A DNA stretch of 64,000 nucleotides from Comamonadaceae bacterium (GTDB lineage: Bacteria > Pseudomonadota > Gammaproteobacteria > Burkholderiales > Burkholderiaceae_C), in assembly GCA_947476285.1 (NCBI GenBank), contig CANJPU010000012.1, forward strand, positions 18,986 through 82,985. Reading direction: 5' to 3'. Below the pieces are notes generated by a model. That model had not been told where the DNA came from. It worked only from the letters and a program-made list of their open reading frames with translations, and did not search any database. Shown in pieces: positions 34,156 to 43,180 of this stretch. Numbering within the stretch: position 1 is the first letter of the stretch; each line of letters begins with the position of its first letter. The translations under genes were made by a program, and so were the position numbers.

Positions 34156-35181
34156 TCAACGCGGTAGGCTTGCCTGGGCTGCTTTCACGACGTCGGCAAG
34201 AAGCATGCTGTCCGGATTCAATGCCTTGACCTGCACAGCAAAGGCGCCGGTTGCGTTATTCTGGGTGCGCTTGACGGCCGCAGCAGTGGGAACCGGTGTG
34301 AGAAAAGCCTGATAGTTTCGGTCCCACACCAGATTGAACAGCGCATCGTCAAGGTTGGCAAAACGGCCCCGGATGGCCTTGGCTGCGCCTGCTGGATTGG
34401 TCTTGACGAAATTGGAAGCCGCAAGATACGCGCGTATCACGCGCTCGACCACCTCGCGGTTGGCCGCGTAGTACGGGGCGGGCACTGAGAGCGGCACGAC
34501 GAAATCATCGGCCTCGGTACCGGGAAACTCGCCCCTGGGCCCGTCCACCCACAGCACGCCAGCGCCCTGCGCCACTGCACGCTCGGCAAAGGGCGAGGAG
34601 ACGATGATGCCATCGACATGGCCGGTGGCTAGAGCCGCCACCATGCCGTCGTTGGCCACATAGGTGACGGTCACGTTGACGCCCGCAACCTCGGCGGCCT
34701 GCTTGACCATCACGGTGAAGGTGCTGCTCTGAGACGGGCTCGCGATAGTGGCGCCCTTCAGTGCCTTCAGGCGGTCCATCACGGACGCGTTGGCCGGCAA
34801 CTTGGCGGCAGCCGCCAGCTTCTTGGTCACCACCAGATAGCCGGGCAGGCCGCTGTACAGGCGCAGCGGCACGTAGACCATTTTCCCCTGCGCGGTGGCA
34901 TTGAGGGTGGAGTCCAGACTGCCAGTGGCCAGCTCGACGCTGCCCGACAGCGCCGCCTGAATCGCGCCAGCACCACTGCGCGCATCCAGCAGCGTCACAT
35001 CCAGGCGCTCACGCTTGAAGAACCCGCCTTCCTGCGCGATAAATGACAAGCCTTGCCCAATGCTGAAACTCGACAAAGCAATCGTCAGCTTGGTGTCTTG
35101 CGCCATCGCAGTGGCGCTGGCCATCACGCAGGCCGCAGTGGCAATCCATCTGGGCATGTTCTTGAAAATCCAGGAGCTCAT
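34156..35181 (-). CDS. ABC transporter substrate-binding protein, SsuA/NMT1-like
   Basis: A 341-residue periplasmic protein with a signal peptide (MSSWIFKNMPRWIATAACVM, cleavage near AMAQ) and an NMT1/THI5-like fold (FSIGQGLSFIAQEGGFFKRE, SGSVELATGSLDSTLNATAQ). Ligand residues cannot be assigned, so sulfonates, aromatic acids and pyrimidine-like compounds are all possible. ATG 35181 has AGGA 5 nt upstream. It heads the operon from the promoter at 35290-35318, whose leader length equals that of the CaiB-selenoprotein operon. Confidence 0.85.
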   Translation of the reverse strand: MSSWIFKNMPRWIATAACVMASATAMAQDTKLTIALSSFSIGQGLSFIAQEGGFFKRERLDVTLLDARSGAGAIQAALSGSVELATGSLDSTLNATAQGKMVYVPLRLYSGLPGYLVVTKKLAAAAKLPANASVMDRLKALKGATIASPSQSSTFTVMVKQAAEVAGVNVTVTYVANDGMVAALATGHVDGIIVSSPFAERAVAQGAGVLWVDGPRGEFPGTEADDFVVPLSVPAPYYAANREVVERVIRAYLAASNFVKTNPAGAAKAIRGRFANLDDALFNLVWDRNYQAFLTPVPTAAAVKRTQNNATGAFAVQVKALNPDSMLLADVVKAAQASLPR

Positions 35182-35289
35182 TGGAATCCTCAATTTGGTT
35201 TGGCAGCAGGAAGGCCGTCTTGGCAATTGAACTGCTGTGAATAAGGCAATCAACACGGCCGCAATGACACGCACGCCTTGGCCGCTTCT

Positions 35290-35318
35290 ACAATAGCACG
35301 TCGTACTGTTTTACTCAA
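35290..35318 (-). promoter_or_regulatory. transporter-operon promoter with shared operator
   Basis: On the minus strand TTGAGT (35318-35313) and TATTGT (35295-35290) are 17 bp apart. Between them lies AGTACGACGTGCT (plus strand AGCACGTCGTACT, 35295-35307), a 13-bp dyad with one mismatch. The plus-strand 19-mer TAGCACGTCGTACTGTTTT recurs with one change at 46105-46123. Confidence 0.65.
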
Positions 35319-35357
35319 TGCCTCAGGTGCGGTTTATCGCCCGTCATCGGTCTGCCT

Positions 35358-36392
35358 ATGAACTCAAGCAAAACGCCCCGCCCTCGCATCTTCATCACCT
35401 GCATGCCCAGCGCATACGATCGGCTCATCGGGCCGCGCGGCACGGCGGTGCTGGAGAGTTTCGCGACCGTTGATCGCAACATGCAAGAGCGCCTGCTCAG
35501 CGATGAGGAAATGCTGCAGCGCACTGCACAAGCCGACGGCATCATTGTCGGCTGGCCCGGACAAAGCAACGCACTATCGAAAACCCTGATCGACGCAGCC
35601 GGGTCGCTTCGCATCGTGGGCCAGCTCGGTCAGTCGATCAAGCAGATCGATACCGACGCAGTGTTCGCACGTGGGCTTGCGCTGGTCAACTCACCCAGCG
35701 CATTCGCCAACGCCGTGGCCGAGTTCACCCTGGCCATGATGCTGGGCGCGCGCCACCGCCTGCCTGCACACGACCGCGCCATGCGCATGGGCACCGAAGC
35801 CTGGGGCATCAAGAACGCGTCCATCCTCGGGCGCGAGCTGTGCGGCGCCACCGTGGGCCTGATCGGATTGGGATGGATTGGCAAGAGAGTGGCGCACCTA
35901 CTGGCACCTTTCCAGGTGGAGTTACTGGTGCACGACCCTTACGCGGCCATGGGCCCGGACACGCCCGCAGGCGTTCGCTTCACCTCGCTGGATGAGTTGC
36001 TAACCTGCTGCGACATCGTCTCAGTGCATGCAGCGCTGACCCAGACCACCACCCACATGATCGGGCGAGTTCAACTTGAGCAGATGAAGATGGACGCCCT
36101 GCTGGTCAATACCGCACGTGGCGGCCTGGTGCATGAAGAAGCCTTGATCGACAAGCTGCAGCGCTGCCCCGCGTTCATGGCCGCGCTGGATGTGTTTGCG
36201 AGCGAACCGCTCGCGCCTGATTCGCCTCTGCGCACCATGGACAATGTGCTGCTCTCGTCCCACCGCTCCGGCCACACGGTGCAGGCATATGAAGGCATGG
36301 GCACCCAGGTGATTGAAGATTTTCAGCGTTTCTTTGCAGGGCAAGCGCTGCGGTACCGCGTCACTGCGGCCCAGTTGAGCGCGCTGAAATGA
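35358..36392 (+). CDS. D-isomer-specific 2-hydroxyacid dehydrogenase
   Basis: A 344-residue NAD(P)-dependent dehydrogenase of the GyaR/SerA fold. The Rossmann loop is GLIGLGWIGKRVA (about 162-174); the catalytic R is in NTARGG, E in SEPLAPDSP and H in LSSHRSG. It would reduce or oxidise a 2-keto/2-hydroxyacid; the substrate is unknown. It is divergent from the transporter operon and convergent with, and immediately abutting, the IclR gene (stop at 36392, next gene ends at 36393). The shared operator lies 51 bp upstream. Confidence 0.87.
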   Translation: MNSSKTPRPRIFITCMPSAYDRLIGPRGTAVLESFATVDRNMQERLLSDEEMLQRTAQADGIIVGWPGQSNALSKTLIDAAGSLRIVGQLGQSIKQIDTDAVFARGLALVNSPSAFANAVAEFTLAMMLGARHRLPAHDRAMRMGTEAWGIKNASILGRELCGATVGLIGLGWIGKRVAHLLAPFQVELLVHDPYAAMGPDTPAGVRFTSLDELLTCCDIVSVHAALTQTTTHMIGRVQLEQMKMDALLVNTARGGLVHEEALIDKLQRCPAFMAALDVFASEPLAPDSPLRTMDNVLLSSHRSGHTVQAYEGMGTQVIEDFQRFFAGQALRYRVTAAQLSALK

Positions 36393-37145
36393 TCAGTCGG
36401 TCGCCGCATCAAACCGGGACACATCGCCGCCCAGCCGCTCGGTGAGCGCGCGGGCTGCATCGCGCACTTGTCGCTCAAGCCGCTTTGTCATCGGGCCGAT
36501 GAGTCGGTGCTCAGGCCCGGTGAGCACGATCACGCCGATGCACGGCCCCTTGCCTGAGGCGAAGATCGGCGACGCCACGCCAGTCATGCCCACTGCGTTC
36601 TGGCCGGTGGTGGTCTCTACCAGGCGCAGGCGGATGTTGCGAAACTTGCCCGCCTTGCCCGAGAACGTGTCGAACACATTGCTGGTCGCCCCCTTGCCCA
36701 GCGGCACCATGTCGCCGGGCGAGCCGTGGTCGCGAATGGCCATGGGGGAATCGACCCGGTAGAGCGTGATGCGATGATCGCCCTGGCGAATCATGTAGGA
36801 CGCGCTTTCACGCGTCTGCTCGACCAGGGCACGCAGCACCGGCATCACCACATCCTCGGGTTGCACCGCGTTCTGGAACATATTGGCCAGGCGCAGCGGC
36901 TTGGAGCCGAGCTGAAATCCGCCGCCTTCGGTGCGCACCACATAGCCCTGTTGCTCCAGCGTGCCCAGGATGCGCACGATGGTGCTCTTGTACAAACCAG
37001 TGCGCGCGGCCAGATCGGCCAGCGACAAAGTGGGCGGGCCGGGCAAGAAGGCGTCGAGCAGCGACAACGCGCGCTGTACGGAGGCAACCGGCTTGTCGCC
37101 CTCGCCCTCATCGTCTTCGAGCTCGATGTCTTTGCGGCGCGCCAC
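36393..37145 (-). CDS. IclR-family regulator
   Basis: A 250-residue regulator with an acidic N-terminus, an IclR winged helix (SVQRALSLLDAFLPG; LSLADLAARTGLYKSTIVRI, about 22-65) and a GAF-like effector domain (ALVEQTRESASYMI, GASSNVF-like GATSNVF, VGMTGVASPIF). It is the only regulator encoded in this part of the window, so it is the prime candidate for the operator in the two promoters at 35.3 and 46.1 kb. It may be transcribed as the last gene of the long minus-strand operon (98-bp gap to the capA-like gene). Confidence 0.85.
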   Translation of the reverse strand: MARRKDIELEDDEGEGDKPVASVQRALSLLDAFLPGPPTLSLADLAARTGLYKSTIVRILGTLEQQGYVVRTEGGGFQLGSKPLRLANMFQNAVQPEDVVMPVLRALVEQTRESASYMIRQGDHRITLYRVDSPMAIRDHGSPGDMVPLGKGATSNVFDTFSGKAGKFRNIRLRLVETTTGQNAVGMTGVASPIFASGKGPCIGVIVLTGPEHRLIGPMTKRLERQVRDAARALTERLGGDVSRFDAATD

Positions 37146-37243
37146 TATGACCGGCCTGCTTGGTTGGCAATGGCAGCGATGCCCAGCGCACGGTTCATGA
37201 TGCTCATCCCTTGTCCTTGTCGAACTTCATTCTACAAGCGGCA

Positions 37244-38377
37244 TCACGCCTTCGAATGCAAAAACACCTCCGTGCCCTCTTCGTTCCAGACATACTTGAC
37301 GTTCAGCCCTTCGGATTCGGAGATGGACGCCATGTAGTCATGCACCTCGTCGCCCCTGGCCTGGCCCCGGCGGTAGATCATGGGCTCAGCCTGCGGGTTG
37401 ATGTGGCAGGGCACATAGGAGACGCTGGTGATTTCACCCTTGGCTGAAATGCGCGCCTTCACGATCATGGTGGTCAGGCCATCCGGATGAAAGGCGTGCG
37501 TGGGGTAAGGCAGCGGTGTGACCTTGTAGTGTTTTTTCACCAGGCCCTTCATCTTGGTGGTGCCGCGGTATTTCTCCGGCCCTGCGCCCTGCTCGAAAGC
37601 GAAATTGCCCAGCGAATAGAAAATGACTTTGCCTTTGTAGACCTCAGCACCTTTGAGCATGTGCGGATGGCCGCCCAGAATCAGGTCGGCGCCCGCATCC
37701 ACCGCCGCCCGCCCGACTTCGTAGCAGTAGTCGGGAATGACGCGCGGAATGTAGTGCTGGCCCCAGTGGTAGGACACCACGCACACATCGCATTGCTTTG
37801 CCAGCGCCGCAATGTCCGCTTTCATTGCCTCCAGGTCTTCCTTGCGCGCCATGGAGATGATCTGCGGCGGTGTGGCGGGCTGGTAGTCCCACTTGTCATA
37901 CACAGTCCAGATGCGCACCGGTGCATTGCCGGGCATGTCGTCAGTGGCTTCGTAGCCATCAGGGCCGGTGCAGTTGTAGGCAAGAAAGCCCACCTTCACG
38001 CCCTTGCGATCGACGATCACAGGCTTGCGCGCTTCGGCAATATTGCGCCCGGCCCCCACGGGTGCAATGCCCGCGGCCTTGAGGCGCTCAATGGAATCGA
38101 GCAAGGCGGCTGCGCCCCAGTCCATGGTGTGATTGTTCGACAGTGACACCACATCGAAGCCAATCTCGGTGTAGGCCTCGATGTTGCGCGGATGGGTGAA
38201 GGTCGCATGGTGCGGATCGGGATGCCCACCCTCAGCGAACATCTGCTCGGAGTTGGTGAACCGGATATCGGCCGACCGAATTTCCGCAGCCACATGCTGC
38301 ATCAAGCCCGTGGGCGGCACGCGGTCGATGTGAATGTCGCCCACGGCGGCCAGGGTCAATGTATCTGCTTCTGACAT
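37244..38377 (-). CDS. CapA/PgsA-family metallophosphatase-like protein
   Basis: A 377-residue protein of the CapA group. Metal-site motifs: AAVGDIHIDR (D13, H15), SLSNNHTMDWG, VVSYHWGQHY and ADLILGGHPHMLKG. It has no signal peptide or membrane anchor, unlike polyglutamate CapA, so it is probably a cytoplasmic hydrolase. CapA-like proteins occur in unrelated catabolic operons, where their reaction is unknown. It follows the selenoprotein gene by 45 bp. Confidence 0.82.
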   Translation of the reverse strand: MSEADTLTLAAVGDIHIDRVPPTGLMQHVAAEIRSADIRFTNSEQMFAEGGHPDPHHATFTHPRNIEAYTEIGFDVVSLSNNHTMDWGAAALLDSIERLKAAGIAPVGAGRNIAEARKPVIVDRKGVKVGFLAYNCTGPDGYEATDDMPGNAPVRIWTVYDKWDYQPATPPQIISMARKEDLEAMKADIAALAKQCDVCVVSYHWGQHYIPRVIPDYCYEVGRAAVDAGADLILGGHPHMLKGAEVYKGKVIFYSLGNFAFEQGAGPEKYRGTTKMKGLVKKHYKVTPLPYPTHAFHPDGLTTMIVKARISAKGEITSVSYVPCHINPQAEPMIYRRGQARGDEVHDYMASISESEGLNVKYVWNEEGTEVFLHSKA

Positions 38378-38422
38378 ATGAAAACGATGCTCCTCAGTTA
38401 TTTGTGGTGGCGCGCTCGCCGC

Positions 38423-38962
38423 TCAAACCCGCTCCACGCTGGCGTGCGCCGCCTTCAACAAGGCGAGCGTGTCGGCGCCTGCCCTGATCGCCATGCGATC
38501 GACGTCGGCCTCCGGCACACCGGCCAGCGGATGGGGCACCGCGATCATTCGCAAGTTGGGCAGGCCTTGCTGTTTCGCGATCATCTTGCCCAGTGACTCA
38601 TAGGTGTCGGTCACGAACAGAATGGTCGGTATGCCCTGCTTCTCAAGCTGTATGGCGTCATGGACACTCCACGACGTGCAGCTACCTCAGTCGCCTGAGC
38701 CGATCAGCACCAGATCGCAGGTTTCGGTCAGGCCCACAATGGCTTGGAGCGTGGCCGGAATGTTCACATACGATTTCTGGAACACAGCGCCCACCCGGGC
38801 TGCGACCCTGGCCACCAGTTCATTGCGCACGCCTGCTAGCAAGCGGCCTGCGTTGTCCTTGCGGTTGTCCAGAATGCCCACGCTCATGCCAGCGGTCTTG
38901 CGCATCGGCGCCAGCGACACACCAGCATGCGCGATATCTCCATCAGGTCTCACGATCAACAT
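38423..38962 (-). CDS. UGSC-family selenoprotein (in-frame UGA = Sec92)
   Basis: Two frames separated only by TGA at 38689-38687 make one 179-residue protein. The first half ends in CDLVLIGSGD; then comes UGA, then GSCTSWSVHDAIQLEKQGIP. U-G-S-C is the hallmark of the UGSC (seleno)protein family, where relatives have either Sec or Cys. The frame is open on both sides, starts at MLIVRPDGD with no second start needed, and has a SECIS-like hairpin at the right distance. The U-x-x-C pair suggests a thiol/selenol redox centre. The reaction is unknown. Neighbours are acyl-CoA enzymes on one side and CapA on the other. Requires selA/selB/selC/selD elsewhere in the genome. The stop-codon alternative (pseudogene) is less likely. 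Confidence 0.82.
38656..38676 (-). promoter_or_regulatory. bacterial SECIS-like hairpin after the UGA
   Basis: Read on the minus strand, CGTCGTGGA (38676-38668) pairs with TCCATGACG (38664-38656) over nine consecutive pairs including one G-U, closing a GTG loop. The loop begins 19 nt after the UGA; bacterial SECIS elements need a hairpin 16-37 nt downstream with G in the first loop positions. An outer GCTG/CAGC pairing extends the stem. Confidence 0.65.
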
Positions 38963-38988
38963 AGGTCTGCCCTTTCAAGGTTTTCAAA

Positions 38989-40059
38989 CTACTCCACCAG
39001 CACCGAAGCCGACCGGCATCCACCATTGGTCGGCGCCCAGGACGACTGCCGGCCCGGGCCACCCACTACCAGCAAATTGAATCGCTCTGGCTCGATCACG
39101 ATAGGGAGCTGAGCGTTCGGGTTGGTGCCCTGCATCCAGATCGGCCAGTCGTGCATGCCCCACATCGGGCCGCGCATGTGCGCACCCAGGGTGATGCGCG
39201 CGTGTTCATACAGAAAACGCAGCGTGTCCTTGCGATCAAAGCCGCCGCTGGAGATCACTTGTGCGTGTTCGGGGCAGATGAACAGCCACACCTCTGGCGT
39301 GATCATGGTGTGCGGGTTGTTCGCCCCGATGTTGGCGATGGTGGCGCTGATGTTCTCAAGCACATAAGGCGCAGTCTCGCCCACATGCTCGTTGATGTTG
39401 TGCGGCGCTTCGGCGGGGCCAACAGTCACCACGTTTTGCTGGGCATCGAAGCCGCGCGCCTGCGCCAGCGAGCCCCAGGGGTTTTGTTCTTCGTTCTCAG
39501 CGATGCAGTAGGTGTACTTGCCCGGTGTTCCCTGCGTGGCATGGTCGCCCACGCCGGGGCGGGCACCACCGACATTGAGCATCACCAGACGCAGCGCGCG
39601 CCCGATGGTGGCATTGGCGCGGTTGCCCGGACCGAATGCACCGGAGCTGCAGTTCATCTTGAGCTCATGGCGGATCGGGCCATTGACCACCACCAGCGCG
39701 GCGGCCGGATGCGTGGTGGGCTGCAGCGCGGCCAGGTTCACCTGCGGCATGGTCGCAGCCTTGACCGCGGCGATCACCACGCGCATGTATTGCGGCCTGC
39801 ACCCAGCCATCACCGCATTGGCTGCGATGACTTCCACCGTGGCATTGCCCCGGCGCACCGGCACCACACCGATGACTTCATGCGGATCGCGCCCCGACGC
39901 CTCCACGAATCGCTTCACTCGATCAGGCGTTGGCGGCACCACCGGCAGGCCATCGCCCCACAGGCGCTCTTCAATCATCTCCCATGTCGATTCATAGGAA
40001 TCGTCGGGCAGCTCCACGAGATGGGGTGCCGGGGTTTGCGCGCCTTGGGTGTCGCTCAT
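38989..40059 (-). CDS. 356-residue protein of unknown function linked to UGSC
   Basis: I do not recognise a characterised family. The protein has a short acidic N-terminus (YESTWEMIEERLWGDGLPVV), then PTPDRVKRFVEASGRDP, VIAANAVMAGCRPQYMRVVI, and a striking centre, KMNCSSGAFGPGNRANATIG followed by RALRLVMLNVGGARPGVGD. The glycine- and asparagine-rich motif with a single cysteine looks like a ligand or cofactor site. No signal peptide. It is coupled by ATGA to the acyl-CoA synthetase and lies 26 bp before the selenoprotein, so it may be the selenoprotein's partner. Confidence 0.75.
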   Translation of the reverse strand: MSDTQGAQTPAPHLVELPDDSYESTWEMIEERLWGDGLPVVPPTPDRVKRFVEASGRDPHEVIGVVPVRRGNATVEVIAANAVMAGCRPQYMRVVIAAVKAATMPQVNLAALQPTTHPAAALVVVNGPIRHELKMNCSSGAFGPGNRANATIGRALRLVMLNVGGARPGVGDHATQGTPGKYTYCIAENEEQNPWGSLAQARGFDAQQNVVTVGPAEAPHNINEHVGETAPYVLENISATIANIGANNPHTMITPEVWLFICPEHAQVISSGGFDRKDTLRFLYEHARITLGAHMRGPMWGMHDWPIWMQGTNPNAQLPIVIEPERFNLLVVGGPGRQSSWAPTNGGCRSASVLVE

Positions 40060-42278
40060 GTCGGATGTGCTCCACGGGTGCTGATCATCACGTCCAGTGC
40101 CTCGATCTCGCGGCCACGCACGCGCAGCGGGTTGACTTCCAGTGCCTCCAGATTTGCGCCCAGGCTTTGTGCGGCCGACACGATGGACAGCACCGCCTGG
40201 GCCAACTGATCGGCATCGGCAGATTCGAAACCACGCGCGCCAAACAGCACCGGCGCGCCCTTGAGTTCGCTGAGCATGCCCTTGACCTGCGCATGGCTCA
40301 CCGGCAGCACGCGAATGCTTGCATCCTTGAGTACCTCGACCCAGGTGCCGCCCATGGCCACGGTGAGGATGTTGCCAAAGAGTGGATCAGCAGTCACGCC
40401 AACCAAGAGCTCGGTTGCTGGCGCACGCATGGGAGAAATCAGCACGCCCCGCACCTGCGCATGGGGCGCGCGGCTGGCCGCCGCATCGCACACTGCGCGG
40501 TAGGCCGCGCCGGCATCAGAGGGCGCCACGTTCAGGTGGACGCCGCCAATGTCGGTCTTGTGCGCGATTTCGGCTGCGCAGATTTTCACCGCCAGCGCCG
40601 GGCCATGCTGCGCCGCTGCAGCGATGGCCTCTTGCTCTGATCTCACCAGGCTGGACGGCACCACCGGCACGCCGTGCTGCGCCAGCAATTCACGGCCCAG
40701 GTCCTCTGGCCAGTTGCCGCTGATGGCTTGCACACCCGCCTGCGCCACGGCGCGCGGCTGCTCTGCCTGCGCGCTCTCGCGGGCGTGCTCATCGCGGCTT
40801 TGCACCCAGCCGCAGGCATGCTTGATGGCCACCAGCGCCAGATCGACACCGGCCAGCAGATGAATGCCGCTGCCCATGAGCATGGCCCGCTGTTCGGGCG
40901 CCACATCCAGGCAGGTGCTGGATGCGAGGAACACCGGCACCGGCGCATCGGCAACAATCTGACCGAGGATCTCTAGCCGCCTGTCGATGGGCACCAGCAC
41001 CGCCGGGCTCGCGCTCGCCGTCTGCGGCGCCGGTGTGGCGGCTGGCCGGGTGGCCAGGAATGAGGCGTTCATCAGCGAGAACATGAAGTCAAAGCCCGCG
41101 TCCTGCGCGGCGATCTCCATGAGATCGTCCTCCGCCTTGGTGGGGCGCTTTCTCGCCACCGAGTTGCCGGCACCTGTGACATCGAGCGGATTGACCAGCG
41201 TGGCATAAGGCGGCAGCAGCTCTTTCATGCGCCGCACGGTTTCATCGCCAAAGGGCGGCAACTCAAGGCGATAGTCTTGCGCCCTGTCGGCGATCACGCT
41301 ACAGCCGCCGCCAGAGGAAGTAACCACACCCATGCGCCGGCCCTTGGGCAAGCGCGGGCTGTAGCCAAACAGCCCAGCGGTGACCAGAAGTTCCTCAATG
41401 CTGTGCACCCGCACCACGCCGGTCTGGCGCATGGCTGCGTCCACCACCGCATCATCGGTGGCCAGCGCGCCGGTGTGGGCCAGGCCCGCGCGGCTACCGG
41501 CGGCACTGCGGCCGGTCTTCATCGCCACGATCGGCTTGCCGATGGTCAGTGCGCGGCGGGCCAGCTCCATGAATCGCACTGGCTCGCGCAGTGACTCCAA
41601 AAACAGCGCGATGCACTTGGTGTCTTCGTCCTCCAGCAGGTACTCCACGATGTCCATGGTGGAGACCACTGCGGCATTGCCAACCGACACCCAAAGGCTG
41701 GTGCCAATCGCATGGGCCTGGGCAAATTCAAACGCGGCGCGCGTCATGGAGCCGCTCTCGAACACACCGGCTACCGGCCCCGCCAGCAAGGGCGGCGACA
41801 CCGCCACCGCCCAAGGAACCGCATTGGCACGCACATTGGCAAAGCCAGTGGTGTTGGGCCCGAGCAAGGTAATGCCAAGGTGCCGCGCTGTCTGCGCCAA
41901 TTCATCCTGGCGGTTGCGCCCTGAGTCGCCCGCCTCGGCAAAGCCCGATGCCAATGCCACCGCGTAGCGGATGCCGGCTGCGGCCACGTCGGGCAAGATG
42001 CCGGCCACGGTGGAGGCCGGCGTCATGATGAAGGCCAGATCGATCGGACCTTCGATCTCGCGCAGGCTGGGCACAGCGGCGTGGCCGAACACAGTGGCTC
42101 GGTTCGGATTGACCGGCACGATGCGAATCGCGCCCTGCCCAGGCAGCGCCACGCTGTTGAACAGCCAACGCGCCCAGCTTGATGACTCACTGGCGCCGAT
42201 CACCGCAATCGAGCGCGGCGAGAACAAGGCCTTCAGACTGGCCGGCGCAATTCGGGTGGTGGTGGTGGTGGCTGTCAT
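40056..42278 (-). CDS. NDP-forming acyl-CoA synthetase (acetate-CoA ligase family)
   Basis: A 740-residue ADP-forming acyl-CoA synthetase with alpha and beta parts fused. CoA-binding domain: FSPRSIAVIGASESSSWARW; ligase domain with the phospho-histidine in AGLAHTGALATDDAV; C-terminal ATP-grasp (KICAAEIAHKTDIGGVHL, AMGGTWVEVLKD, ALEVNPLRV). It would activate a carboxylic acid to its CoA thioester, the likely entry step of this operon. No GNAT domain, in contrast to the 18.2-kb homologue. Overlaps both neighbours by 4 bp. Confidence 0.87.
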   Translation of the reverse strand: MTATTTTTRIAPASLKALFSPRSIAVIGASESSSWARWLFNSVALPGQGAIRIVPVNPNRATVFGHAAVPSLREIEGPIDLAFIMTPASTVAGILPDVAAAGIRYAVALASGFAEAGDSGRNRQDELAQTARHLGITLLGPNTTGFANVRANAVPWAVAVSPPLLAGPVAGVFESGSMTRAAFEFAQAHAIGTSLWVSVGNAAVVSTMDIVEYLLEDEDTKCIALFLESLREPVRFMELARRALTIGKPIVAMKTGRSAAGSRAGLAHTGALATDDAVVDAAMRQTGVVRVHSIEELLVTAGLFGYSPRLPKGRRMGVVTSSGGGCSVIADRAQDYRLELPPFGDETVRRMKELLPPYATLVNPLDVTGAGNSVARKRPTKAEDDLMEIAAQDAGFDFMFSLMNASFLATRPAATPAPQTASASPAVLVPIDRRLEILGQIVADAPVPVFLASSTCLDVAPEQRAMLMGSGIHLLAGVDLALVAIKHACGWVQSRDEHARESAQAEQPRAVAQAGVQAISGNWPEDLGRELLAQHGVPVVPSSLVRSEQEAIAAAAQHGPALAVKICAAEIAHKTDIGGVHLNVAPSDAGAAYRAVCDAAASRAPHAQVRGVLISPMRAPATELLVGVTADPLFGNILTVAMGGTWVEVLKDASIRVLPVSHAQVKGMLSELKGAPVLFGARGFESADADQLAQAVLSIVSAAQSLGANLEALEVNPLRVRGREIEALDVMISTRGAHPT

Positions 42279-43180
42279 GATGCGTCGCGCTCATGTGTCC
42301 AATCGGCGAAATCGGCAGCGGCGTCCCGCAGCACCTGATGAGGATCGCCATCGCGCAGCGCCCGAAGAAAGTTGAACTCGCCGGGTCTGAAGTGCACATT
42401 GCTCGCCATCGCGCCCATCATGGTGGCGATGGCAAAGCCTGTTCCCACATGCAGTTTCTCAAGAGCCGCCATGGCCACGTATTTTTCCGCCGCTATGCCA
42501 TCGCGCACCATGGGCGCGATGATGGACGCAAACTCAACCGCCTTGTCGTCCAGCGCATCGGGCGCGACCACTTCGTCGATCAGGCCATACCCGAGGGCCT
42601 GCGCGGCGGTCCATTGCGCGCCGCAGTAGACAAACTCTTTCGCCCGCTTGAGGCCCACCGCATTAATCAAGAGACTCAAGTCGCCGTCGACGCCAATTTG
42701 CCGCCAGCGCGGATTGGCAAACAAGGCGTCGTGCGAGGCCACCGACAGATCGCAGCACAACGCAAGATAGAAACCCGGCCCATGACACAAGCCGCGTGCC
42801 GCCAAAATGGTGACCTTGGAGCAGCGCACCACCCGCGAATACAAGCCCCGGCTGCCCCAGAAGTATTTGTCATGCGCGCGAAACCGAGCGCGCAGGCTGG
42901 GCAATCGGCCCGGCTCGTCGCCATCGGTGGGGGCGTACAGATCAGCCGCCTGCGCCAGATGCAGCCCGGCACACAGGTCGGGACCCTGCGCGCGGATGAT
43001 GATGGACTTGATCCTGTGGTCGTCTTCCAGCGCGCTGAGGTGTTCGCAAAAGCGGTCGATCATTGGCACTGTCATCGCGTTGCGATAGCCGGGCCGGCGC
43101 AGCTCGATCACCCCGTACTGGCCTTCCAGGTTGAGCGAGCAGCTCACCAGCTCATTATCTTGACTGTGATCGCTGCTCAT
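42275..43180 (-). CDS. crotonase-family protein (enoyl-CoA hydratase/isomerase), third of three
   Basis: A 301-residue crotonase. Seen: YGVIELRRPGYRNAMTVPMI, the oxyanion loop region GPDLCAGLHLAQAADLY, and GLCHGPGFYLALCCDLSVAS with FANPRWRQIG. The usual catalytic glutamates are not at the expected places, so dehydration/hydration is uncertain; hydrolase, isomerase or decarboxylase chemistry is possible. Coupled to both neighbours. Confidence 0.8.
   Translation of the reverse strand: MSSDHSQDNELVSCSLNLEGQYGVIELRRPGYRNAMTVPMIDRFCEHLSALEDDHRIKSIIIRAQGPDLCAGLHLAQAADLYAPTDGDEPGRLPSLRARFRAHDKYFWGSRGLYSRVVRCSKVTILAARGLCHGPGFYLALCCDLSVASHDALFANPRWRQIGVDGDLSLLINAVGLKRAKEFVYCGAQWTAAQALGYGLIDEVVAPDALDDKAVEFASIIAPMVRDGIAAEKYVAMAALEKLHVGTGFAIATMMGAMASNVHFRPGEFNFLRALRDGDPHQVLRDAAADFADWTHERDAS

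Noticed and set aside
38423..38614. Separate 63-residue gene downstream of the TGA
   Set aside because: It is the C-terminal part of the UGSC protein in the same frame; its internal methionine has no ribosome-binding site.
38423..38962. Nonsense-mutation pseudogene as explanation for the TGA
   Set aside because: The stop falls exactly at the Sec position of UGSC, both flanks are conserved and a SECIS-like hairpin follows; kept only as a minor alternative.
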